Part shown: positions 17,029 through 23,924 of the stretch, piece after piece | Layout: each line of letters starts with the position of its first letter | How positions within the stretch are numbered: the first letter of the stretch is position 1 | Source of the DNA: Cytophagales bacterium | Lineage (GTDB): Bacteria > Bacteroidota > Bacteroidia > Cytophagales > Cyclobacteriaceae | Length of the DNA stretch: 64,000 nucleotides | Direction of reading: 5' to 3' | Assembly: GCA_033344775.1 (NCBI GenBank) | Contig: JAWPMT010000005.1 | Location: 1,285,501 to 1,349,500, forward strand | Made by a program: the position numbers and the translations under genes | Notes under the pieces: model-generated | What the model saw: the letters and a program-made list of their open reading frames with translations, nothing else | What the model was told of the DNA's origin: nothing | The model's database searches: none

Positions 17029-17399
17029 GTCTTTTCTCCTTCCTTAATAGGATCCTTCTTCCTAGCGTTTAATAATTGAGTCCCATAAAGTACAATGAAT
17101 ATTGTGCTAATAAAGAAAGTTATTGCTTGGATATGCTGAGGAATAATAATGTTTGATCTTACCTCAATTCCTTTTTGCACTGTCCCAGTAATTGAATACA
17201 AAGTCCAAATACCAAATAGGATAGAAACCATATATCCAATCCATCCAATTCGCACGAAAAGTTGATTTGCGTTGGTAGATTTGACTTTATCGATTAAGCT
17301 TATTGAAATTGCCAAAATTCCTGTTGACAAAGTTATGTATTGCTGAGATATGTTTCTCACATTATCTAACAGCAGTTTATATAATTCAAAATCATTCAT
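16989..17399 (-). CDS. Small membrane protein of unknown function
   Basis: About 136 residues from the Met at 17399 (MNDFELYKLL), 5 nt after the stop of the lipoprotein gene, so the two form an operon. An upstream in-frame start at 17447 would overlap that gene. Three hydrophobic segments are visible (about 20-38, 50-68, 90-108). The final 14 residues (after EKTLT) are translated from inside the attC-like site, a tail that looks imposed by the site rather than selected as protein. No family is recognised. Confidence 0.65.
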   Translation of the reverse strand: MNDFELYKLLLDNVRNISQQYITLSTGILAISISLIDKVKSTNANQLFVRIGWIGYMVSILFGIWTLYSITGTVQKGIEVRSNIIIPQHIQAITFFISTIFIVLYGTQLLNARKKDPIKEGEKTLTNDKLNEQTEL

Positions 17400-17403
17400 A
17401 ACC

Positions 17404-17904
17404 TTAACAGATAGTGTAGATTGGACATAACTTTTCTCGTACTGCAATAAGTGCTCTGTCCCACCAACCTAATCCGAGTTCTGAATCTTGTCTATCAATT
17501 ATTGCTTGTTCAATTAACTCTTCGAAGAACACAATCAAGAATTTTTCCATGTGTCTATAAGAAAGTTCTTGACCATTATTTCTCCATTGATCGTAGGTGT
17601 TCAGTAAAAATCTCCTAACAGACTCCACAGACTCAGGCGTTAGGGGAAGATCTCTCAGTTCCTTTTCGTGGTTAGTAATGATTTCAAAAAAAGGGGTGAA
17701 ATCACAAAGGGAATCTCCTTTAATGAGAAGTTCGTTAAGGACACGAACATCTTCCCTCCATTCTGGTAATTGAGTTCTTTCTGGCCTTCTGTTATCAACA
17801 AGCCAACCTTGAATACTTGGAGAACAACCACCTAGACAGATAAGCAGGAGAATAGAGAGCAGATACTTAATTAAGCTTAGATTATATCGTATTGGAGATA
17901 TCAT
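17404..17904 (-). CDS. Lipoprotein of unknown function
   Basis: 166 residues. The N-terminus has a signal sequence ending LLICLGGCSP, with Cys27 as the lipidated residue. The remaining mostly helical sequence contains LPEWREDVRVLNELLIKGD and a run of acidic and aromatic residues. It is the first gene of a two-gene cassette with the membrane protein downstream. The 67-nt gap to the core at 17971 is longer than in most cassettes and could hold a promoter. Confidence 0.65.
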   Translation of the reverse strand: MISPIRYNLSLIKYLLSILLLICLGGCSPSIQGWLVDNRRPERTQLPEWREDVRVLNELLIKGDSLCDFTPFFEIITNHEKELRDLPLTPESVESVRRFLLNTYDQWRNNGQELSYRHMEKFLIVFFEELIEQAIIDRQDSELGLGWWDRALIAVREKLCPIYTIC

Positions 17905-17970
17905 ACAATAAATTTCCTAAAAGAGAAATACATTTCATATACCTAAAAATGGGTATTTTCTAATGTTGAC

Positions 17971-18202
17971 GCTAACGCCTAACTATCGGTTTGTGTGCCC
18001 ACAGTTGGCAAGTACAGCTAAAATAGTGGAAGTGCACCACAAGCACAACGGTTTCCAAATGGCACTGCGTTGTGGAAGTGAAATTCCAGAACCACAGAAG
18101 TCTCCAAAAGCGATGAAGTATCAGAAGGTGCACTGGAGCGGGCAAGTCCCGATAAAACTGGCAGAGAGGCAGTTTGGCACATAACCGATAGTGTCTGTTG
18201 GA
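17971..18202 (-). other. Long attC-like recombination site (site 2)
   Basis: Left core GCTAACG at 17971 and right core GTTGGA at 18197. Arms AACTATCGGTTTGTGTGCCC (17981-18000) and TTTGGCACATAACCGATAGT (18173-18192). GTTGGAGG matches the reverse complement of the unusual leading core TCCAAC at 18752 over 8 bp. Confidence 0.92.
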
Positions 18203-18217
18203 GGTCGTTTTCTACGG

Positions 18218-18724
18218 TTAGTTCTTCGTTAGGAAGTAGAGAGTTCGCAAGGCATCCACGGCGTGTTGACCCCAATGAGTCTCGAAGGAAAATTTGAGTT
18301 CCCAGAGAGCATGTTCCTGTTCGGCTGTTCGCCCATGTTCGATAAGTTCTAAGTTGGGTTTAATGTCAGCATACATGTCCCCTAGGTCATCTAGTAGATC
18401 TCCAGCAACCAGTTCCATATCGTCATTGTCGATTGGGTTGAATTTCGTCCAATAAAACCTGTTAGTGCCAAGTCGCTCAGAAGTTCGTGAAAGCAGAGGA
18501 TGCAGTTCGTCAGTTGTCAAACGATTATCAAAATCTTCGTTATTGTCAAGCTCTACGTTAGGAAGTTGAGAGGCTCGAAATATGAGGTTGGAGACCTGAA
18601 TGAAAAGTTGGTTGCAGAAGTCCAGTTCGGATGTCGTTCCAAGTTCGAGTTCGTTGCAAAACTCGTTTGCGGCTTTAAGAAACTTGTCAGTTTCCTCTGT
18701 TGCAATTGCTTCTTGAATGTTCAT
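18218..18724 (-). CDS. DUF5063 domain protein
   Basis: 168 residues, acidic and helical. The domain pattern fits DUF5063: NEFCNELELG near the start, FYWTKFNPIDNDD in the middle, then DLLDDLGDMYADIKPNLELIEHG and the closing ALWELKFSFETHWGQHAVDALRTLYF. The family has no known function but is widespread as a small cytoplasmic protein. It is a single-gene cassette; the start lies 28 nt from the core at 18752. Confidence 0.72.
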   Translation of the reverse strand: MNIQEAIATEETDKFLKAANEFCNELELGTTSELDFCNQLFIQVSNLIFRASQLPNVELDNNEDFDNRLTTDELHPLLSRTSERLGTNRFYWTKFNPIDNDDMELVAGDLLDDLGDMYADIKPNLELIEHGRTAEQEHALWELKFSFETHWGQHAVDALRTLYFLTKN

Positions 18725-18751
18725 GGATTATGCGATCTGAAGTATATGGCC

Positions 18752-18867
18752 TCCAACGCCCAGATAAGCTCAGTGAGTATATCCTTTCAATTTGATTCTA
18801 AAGTTACTGTTTCGCACTGAAAGTTGCTCATAGCTCTGTTTGCTCATTGAGCTTATTGTTTGTTAGC
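18752..18867 (-). other. attC-like recombination site (site 1)
   Basis: Left core TCCAACG at 18752 and right core GTTAGC at 18862. Arms CAGATAAGCTCAGTGAG (18761-18777) and TGCTCATTGAGCTTAT (18841-18856). TTGTTAGCGGAA matches the reverse complement of the leading end at 19554 over 12 bp. The stop codon of the upstream gene lies inside. Confidence 0.94.
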
Positions 18868-19524
18868 GGAAGTTTTCTCCTTTTCTTTTGGCTTTTCCTT
18901 TTTGTAATCTTTCCAAATGGCATAAAAAAAGTTCAAAAGGATTGGAGCAAGAACTAAAAGAATAACATTTGTTGTTTTGTCGGCACTTTCAGTACGATAA
19001 AGCACATTTCGACTAATTGACTCCAGATTATTTTCAATCCTCTTTTCAAAGTTTGATTGTTGTTCCTGAATCGATTTAATTTCATCCATCATTCTAGCAA
19101 TCGTCAATACTTCATCTGGATTTATCGGATTTAAAGCTTGTCTAAGAGCTTTGAAATCTTCAAAGTTTTTGTCCACTCTTTCTTCAACGGAGTTTATCTC
19201 TAACCTAAGTTCAACTAATTCTTTATTGTGATTTTGTACTTTGCCGTTTTCATTGTCACTATCGGGCAGAGAATTTTCAGATTCTCTAATTTGAAAAGCT
19301 CTAATAATACTTTCTAGTGAGTCAATGCGCTGAATGAGCTCAGATTTTGTTTCAGATTCTGGAATTTTTCTAACGAATTCATTGTCCGGAGTTCGGTTGA
19401 ATACTTTGTCATAGACCTCACTAATTTCAGTGAAATAAAAAACCACAATAAAAACTATATAGACCAGAGTGGCAATGATCCTAGTTCTTTTATTTCTTAT
19501 AAAGTCGAATATATTATTTGACAT
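18853..19524 (-). CDS. Coiled-coil protein with a membrane helix at each end
   Basis: 223 residues. Membrane helix at about 16-32 (IIATLVYIVFIVVFYFT), a long coiled coil at about 57-180, a second helix at about 187-204 (NVILLVLAPILLNFFYAIW), then a Lys-rich tail ending SANKQ. The last codons (ANKQ, stop) come from the attC-like site. It is the cassette nearest the recombinase, hence probably the most recently inserted under the integron model. No family is recognised. Confidence 0.7.
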   Translation of the reverse strand: MSNNIFDFIRNKRTRIIATLVYIVFIVVFYFTEISEVYDKVFNRTPDNEFVRKIPESETKSELIQRIDSLESIIRAFQIRESENSLPDSDNENGKVQNHNKELVELRLEINSVEERVDKNFEDFKALRQALNPINPDEVLTIARMMDEIKSIQEQQSNFEKRIENNLESISRNVLYRTESADKTTNVILLVLAPILLNFFYAIWKDYKKEKPKEKEKTSANKQ

Positions 19525-19553
19525 AGTTCGATACCCGTATTGACATTATTTCC

Positions 19554-19597
19554 GCTAACAATTGGTTATTGTGGACAAAAGGTAACTATAACCAATT
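19554..19597 (-). other. attI-like insertion site candidate with hairpin
   Basis: Core GCTAAC at 19554-19559 marks the start of the first cassette. It is followed by perfect 10-bp inverted repeats AATTGGTTAT (19560-19569) and ATAACCAATT (19588-19597), ending 6 bp before the recombinase stop codon. Unlike the 14 attC-like sites it lacks the G after AAC and has a single short stem. It could also act as the recombinase gene terminator. Confidence 0.6.
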
Positions 19598-19603
19598 TCA
19601 TCC

Positions 19604-20698
19604 TTACGAATCTAAGGGATTTATGATTTGATTGAACCCCTTTATTGCAACGTGTGTGTAAATTTCTGTGGTTTTGGCACTGTTATGTCCGAGAAGAATT
19701 TGAATATAACGTAAATCAGTACCCGATTCTAGTAAATGCGTTGCGAAGGAGTGTCTAAGCATATGTGGAGTGATGTGTCTTTTCATCCCTACCTTGTGAG
19801 CTGCTCTACTTACTATCTTTCCTACGCTGGTCGGAGAATATTGCATTCCATAGGCACCTTCGAATAAAAACATTTTTGGTTTGTACGCTTTGTAGTAGTT
19901 ACGCAAATCAGATAATAAATGAGTACTCAATAAGCTAATACGGTCTTTTTTTCCTTTTCCTTGTCTTACGGTAATTGTCATGCGATGGCTATCTATGTCT
20001 TCAATTTTCAGGTCAATGAGTTCTTGCTTTCTTAATCCGGCTGAATAAAGCAGAGCGATAATACATCTATGTTTGAGATTTCTGGTTTGATGAATCATTT
20101 TCAGAATATCTTCTTTAGCCAGGACTTTTGGCAATGACGCTGATCGTTTTGGTAGTGAAATGTTATAGAAACGGTTAGGCATTTCTTTGACCACTTCAAA
20201 GTAGAATTTAATGGCACTCAAAGCAATTTTGGAATATGATTCAGAGAATCCTTCTTTAACGAGATTACTCATATATTTCAAGATTTCTGCTTCAGTGATA
20301 GACATCAGTTCTTTTTCTCTCGGGAAACTGTTAATAAATCTTTCAAACTGACCTAGATAAGATCTTGCTGTATTCAAGGAGTATCTTCTAAGTTCCAGTT
20401 TTTGATAAAATTCTTCTGGACAGTACCTCCAACGATCCTTTGGAGGTCTTTTACGAAAATCATTGACAGAAAGCGGGGCATTACCTTCGTTGACGGGCTT
20501 GTTGATAAAGAAGTAACGTGTATCAATCCAGGCCACTCCCCGAAATTGACGAAATATTGAAGCCAGGTTCTCCTTACTGTTGGGTATGACCACCATTTGA
20601 TTCGCTGCACTCCACCTGGGGGAAGGCAATTGCTTGACCAGTGCCTGTATGACTTTATCCGGGTAAAATTGGATTCCAATCATTCTTCTCTGATCCAA
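19604..20698 (-). CDS. Tyrosine recombinase of an integron-like system
   Basis: 364 residues counted from a TTG start. Residues 1-85 form an extra N-terminal domain (IGIQFYPDKVIQALV, PRWSAANQ, FRGVAWIDTRYFF). The SAM-like DNA-binding domain lies at 95-180 (YSLNTARSYLGQFERFI). The catalytic domain has Arg223 (GLRKQELIDL), Lys248 (GKGKKDR), His312/Arg315 (PHMLRHSFATHLL), His338 (LGHNSAKTTE) and Tyr347. Only about 58 residues separate KKDR from PHMLRH, so the insertion that defines IntI is absent; it looks like a Xer relative with a fused N-domain. The gene has the same orientation as the cassettes, directly upstream of the first. Coding-like sequence extends 13 codons further upstream without an ATG, so the true start is uncertain. 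Confidence 0.93.
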   Translation of the reverse strand: MDQRRMIGIQFYPDKVIQALVKQLPSPRWSAANQMVVIPNSKENLASIFRQFRGVAWIDTRYFFINKPVNEGNAPLSVNDFRKRPPKDRWRYCPEEFYQKLELRRYSLNTARSYLGQFERFINSFPREKELMSITEAEILKYMSNLVKEGFSESYSKIALSAIKFYFEVVKEMPNRFYNISLPKRSASLPKVLAKEDILKMIHQTRNLKHRCIIALLYSAGLRKQELIDLKIEDIDSHRMTITVRQGKGKKDRISLLSTHLLSDLRNYYKAYKPKMFLFEGAYGMQYSPTSVGKIVSRAAHKVGMKRHITPHMLRHSFATHLLESGTDLRYIQILLGHNSAKTTEIYTHVAIKGFNQIINPLDS

Positions 20699-20925
20699 TA
20701 CCAGGTGTCTTAGTGTAATGGACTTGTTTTGAGCATTCTAGTTCCGAAGGAGTCATGGTACAAAAAGTATTGATTGTACAATATCAATCCTATATGAAAC
20801 TTTTCGATCCCTGGACTTTTTAAAAGTTTTTTTTCAACCCCTTGCACCGGATCATCCGTTAACAATGACAACAAGACAGCTGTCCTACAACTAAATTTTT
20901 AATAACACTAAACATTATTTTCAAA
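20699..20925. promoter_or_regulatory. Divergent promoter region with palindrome
   Basis: This 227-bp region separates the recombinase and the divergent 235-residue protein. It contains ATTGAT and ATCAAT arms (20769-20788) around TGTACAAT, an operator-like palindrome. An A/T hairpin ACTTTT-T-AAAAGT followed by T residues lies near 20813-20834. No clear TAnnTTTG element was found. Confidence 0.35.
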
Positions 20926-21633
20926 ATGACTGATGATGTAATTCAATCAGAAGAAACGACTATTTCCAATGACGTACTGATGGCGAATCCAGCCAGTGAA
21001 GTGCGGCTACCGACCATTCCCGTATACACCTTCGTACAGGAGGCATATGACTTGAACGAATGGATCGCTGATGATCAATCACCGCTCACCAATGCCGGAT
21101 TGGATGGTGAGTTCATCACTGACCTGCCCAACCGCGCTCGAATGCTACGGCAAGCGCAATCCGTATGGATGAAAGAGCGATACAGCAGAGAAGAAGCACA
21201 AAGGGAATGGGACGAGCGATCCATAGAGGCTTACGACCTCAAAGACACACTGGAAGCTTCTTTCCGATTTGCCTTCCGCCGACATCCCGATCTTGTCAGT
21301 AAGGTCAATGCCATCTCAGAAGGATCAGGACATGCAGATATGGTACAGGACCTGAGCGACCTCAGCGTGCTGGGCAATGCGCACGATAATCTGTTATCCG
21401 CCATTGGCATGGACATGACCCAACTGGATATTGCAGCCACCTGGGCCGATGAATTGGCTACTTTACTGGCTCGGGTCAATGGTGAAAGAAGTGATGACAA
21501 CAGTGCCAAACTGCTCCGAGACAAGGCTTTCACCTACTTGAAAGAGGCCGTGGATGAAATCCGGGTGACCGGTAAGTTTGTCTATCGCAAAGACCAGGAA
21601 AAACTCCGAGGTTTTCAGCGCACTCGAAAATAA
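20926..21633 (+). CDS. Helical protein of unknown function
   Basis: 235 residues, strongly acidic, no signal peptide or membrane segment. Helical segments include DLPNRARMLRQAQSVWMKER, then LEASFRFAFRRHPDLVSKVN and a C-terminal AFTYLKEAVDEIRVTGKFVYRK. This pattern (FRRHPDL followed by DMVQDLSDLSVLG) resembles unnamed conserved proteins of Bacteroidota. It marks the right border of the array and its bases are richer in GC than the cassettes. It is followed by an intrinsic terminator at 21662. No function is proposed. Confidence 0.75.
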   Translation: MTDDVIQSEETTISNDVLMANPASEVRLPTIPVYTFVQEAYDLNEWIADDQSPLTNAGLDGEFITDLPNRARMLRQAQSVWMKERYSREEAQREWDERSIEAYDLKDTLEASFRFAFRRHPDLVSKVNAISEGSGHADMVQDLSDLSVLGNAHDNLLSAIGMDMTQLDIAATWADELATLLARVNGERSDDNSAKLLRDKAFTYLKEAVDEIRVTGKFVYRKDQEKLRGFQRTRK

Positions 21634-21661
21634 CCTGTTCTCATTCCAGCAGAAATCATAT

Positions 21662-21690
21662 AAAACGACTCGCAGAGATCGTTTTTTTTT
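21662..21690 (+). terminator. Intrinsic terminator
   Basis: Arms AAAACGA and TCGTTTT with an inner CTC/GAG pairing, followed by a run of T. It lies 29 bp after the stop of the 235-residue protein gene. Confidence 0.8.
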
Positions 21691-21819
21691 GCCCCGTCCC
21701 CTCTACAGTCGGCAAAAACCTTTTTAGCATCAGCATTTCAGACCCCATTACTCTAACTAAGCCTCCGTTCAGTCGGATCATTGAGCCACGGTCTAAATTT
21801 TGGCTCCACAACGATGATT

Positions 21820-21959
21820 TTGCTAACCACGATTGCAAATGACTCTGCCCTACATCGAAAATGCTAATCACGATTGCACTTAAGCTTCCACTACGACCAA
21901 TATGCCAATCACGATTGCAAAACACCTTCCATGACTCTAAAATGCAAACCACGATTGCA
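21820..21959. repeat. Tandem repeat, about 41-bp period, four copies
   Basis: ATGCNAAYCACGATTGCA occurs at 21820, 21861, 21902 and 21942. The intervening 22-23 bp are also related (CTTCCAYTACG-like), so this is a minisatellite. The rest of 21691-22146 holds no gene that I can support; a degenerate fifth copy may lie near 21804. Confidence 0.8.
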
Positions 21960-22017
21960 CAACCCCTTCCATTACGCAGTGGAGGCGGTTTTTGCCCATC
22001 TTTTCATCAAAGCTAAT

Positions 22018-22069
22018 ATCCGTCTCTTTCGCTAAAGCTTCAGCGGCAGCTAGTAGACTAGCTGTTTAT
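22018..22069 (+). repeat. Copy 1 of a 50-bp repeat flanking the TlpA-like gene
   Basis: ATCCGTCTCTTTCGCTAAAG followed by CTTCAG(C/G)GGCAG is shared with 23631-23680 in direct orientation. The copies lie on either side of 22147-23568. A second shared motif, CGCAGTGGAGGC followed by T-rich sequence, lies outside them at about 21976 and 23863. Confidence 0.65.
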
Positions 22070-22146
22070 CGGATGCTTAAGGGTTCGTAAGGACGGACTT
22101 TACATTTAGGGCGTTGTGCAAAAGCTACCCTTTGACTTTCATTTTT

Positions 22147-23568
22147 TTACAGCGAATTGATCAGAGACAAGATTTTACCTGATGATGGTCTGGGGGCATT
22201 TGAATCGACAATCATTCCATTTTGATCAATCAAAATATATCTTGGTACGCCCCACATTTTATAAGCTTCCTGAATCTTTGGATGGCCAATTTTGATTGCT
22301 TCCCTGATATGAATTCCTTTCGGTGTTTCTTTTTCCTTTATAAAAGATGCCCAATCTTCAGCCTGATCGTCTACTGATACGAAAAAGAATGCGATATCCT
22401 CTCTTTGGTTAAGCCTCGTTTTTAGATCTTCATAATATGGAAATTCTTTGATGCAAGGGGCACACCATGTTGCCCATACATCAATATAAACCACTTTCCC
22501 CCTTAGATCGCTTAATGAAATAGTATCATTATTGATCGTTAATCCGGTAACTTCAGGTGCAGGCTGCCCTTTCCCGATCTTAAGCCATTCACTGTATTTT
22601 TTCCCTAACTGCTCCGAGTAATCTGAGTCCTCAAAATCCCTTTTAAATTCAGCATAAACAGTCTCTAGTCCCTCTGAAATTCCCTCGGATGCCAACCAAT
22701 AGGAAACATCCTTTGCTCTTAAAAATTCACTTATTACCGCCGGGAAATTCCTATCAATAATTGCTTGCTGCGCTTCAATAGGAAAATAGTCCTTCAAGGA
22801 ATCCAATTCATCTACACTTTCTCTATCAAACAGAGGTTCTTGTATTTCGGACCTAAGAAATAAATCGAGAACCTGTGCATAATCTAATAATGATAATTCA
22901 AGAAAATAGGAGTCCGATGGAATGCCTTCTGATAATCCAAACGAAAAGTTTTTAGCATCTTCAGAGGTATAGGAATCAGCATTAATCAGTCTATGTTGTT
23001 GACTCAAGTTAATCAACGTAATTTCATTTTTTGCCTTCAGGAGATCGAGGGTTCTCTTATTAAAATCATATGGTTCCAGCGGAATGTTTAAATAGCGCGC
23101 TAGTGAATCTAAAGTGTTTGAAAAAGTAGTTGCATTCATCTGAAACCAGGTAGGGTGAACACGATAGTATTCGCTGATGATCTGAGAAGATTGTTCCAGA
23201 TAATTGTTTATCTCAGCGCCATCACCGCAATATTTCAATTGATCAAATCCATCATGGTTGTCCATGGAAATCTTTAAATCATACCCAGATTCCAAATATA
23301 TCTGGTGGAACGTTTCATCTATCTTGAGGTTTGCAAAGACTGGACCACTTAATGTGATATCAATTGATTTGTTTCTTAAGGTTTCAATTGATCCTGAGAA
23401 TACAATACTTTCAGAGTAATCGAGCATGTCATAAGTGATTAGCTCAATTGAATCAGCATTTTGTAGTTTACCATGCAGTTCGATTTTTAGCATCTGTGAG
23501 TTTTCCTGTAGCTCACAACTTGCCACAATAATCAAGACCAATAGAGCTAAAGATATTTTTTTAATCAT
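22147..23568 (-). CDS. TlpA/ResA-type thioredoxin lipoprotein
   Basis: 473 residues. The lipoprotein signal ends IIVASC (Cys18). Residues 25-330 form the DUF4369-like beta N-terminal region and helical middle region typical of Bacteroidota TlpA lipoproteins. The thioredoxin domain (335-470) has the redox motif WCAPC at 368-372, preceded by GKVVYIDVWA, and the cis-Pro segment WGVPRYILID. Family members act in the periplasm as disulfide reductases. It stands alone on the minus strand between two repeat-rich gaps. Confidence 0.9.
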   Translation of the reverse strand: MIKKISLALLVLIIVASCELQENSQMLKIELHGKLQNADSIELITYDMLDYSESIVFSGSIETLRNKSIDITLSGPVFANLKIDETFHQIYLESGYDLKISMDNHDGFDQLKYCGDGAEINNYLEQSSQIISEYYRVHPTWFQMNATTFSNTLDSLARYLNIPLEPYDFNKRTLDLLKAKNEITLINLSQQHRLINADSYTSEDAKNFSFGLSEGIPSDSYFLELSLLDYAQVLDLFLRSEIQEPLFDRESVDELDSLKDYFPIEAQQAIIDRNFPAVISEFLRAKDVSYWLASEGISEGLETVYAEFKRDFEDSDYSEQLGKKYSEWLKIGKGQPAPEVTGLTINNDTISLSDLRGKVVYIDVWATWCAPCIKEFPYYEDLKTRLNQREDIAFFFVSVDDQAEDWASFIKEKETPKGIHIREAIKIGHPKIQEAYKMWGVPRYILIDQNGMIVDSNAPRPSSGKILSLINSL

Positions 23569-23924
23569 AATTCTGGTAAAATGATGAAATAGAAAACTAG
23601 ACGCTTATAGATTGTAACGTCACCGCCAAAATCCGTCTCTTTCGCTAAAGCTTCAGGGGCAGAAAGTAGGCTATCTGTTTCATTTTTCTTCTAAAGTATC
23701 GGGTCCGTACGCTGCATACAAGTGGCGACTTGAAGCTTATGAAATTTTAACAAATATGTGGTGCGTAAGATCTACTTTTTATAAATCCTTAACATTCACT
23801 TTGCTAAAATCAATAAAGGAAAACCGCTCAAGTCAGGTACGATAGTAGCGAGCACATAGTAATCGCAGTGGAGGCATTTTTTAACATCTCTGTACCAGGA
23901 GAACTTTGATCAATACTATGGGAA
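23569..23924. repeat. Repeat-bearing intergenic gap
   Basis: No gene was found. It holds copy 2 of the 50-bp repeat (23631-23680) and a second copy of CGCAGTGGAGGC with T-rich sequence (about 23863-23884), both also present left of the TlpA-like gene in the mirror arrangement of positions but the same orientation. Confidence 0.6.

Noticed and set aside
19604-20698. Classical IntI integrase
   Set aside because: The IntI-specific insertion between KKDR and the HxxR box is absent and an N-terminal domain is added.
1-20698. Prophage or integrative element as an explanation of the recombinase
   Set aside because: No structural, replication or conjugation genes were seen; the gaps are regular attC-like palindromes.
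20773-20782. LexA-type SOS box upstream of the recombinase (ATTGTACAAT)
   Set aside because: It does not match a known LexA consensus, and no rule for this phylum is certain; kept only as an operator-like palindrome.
21820-21959. Possible CRISPR array
   Set aside because: The repeat is 18 bp, the spacers are related to each other, only four copies exist and no cas gene is near.
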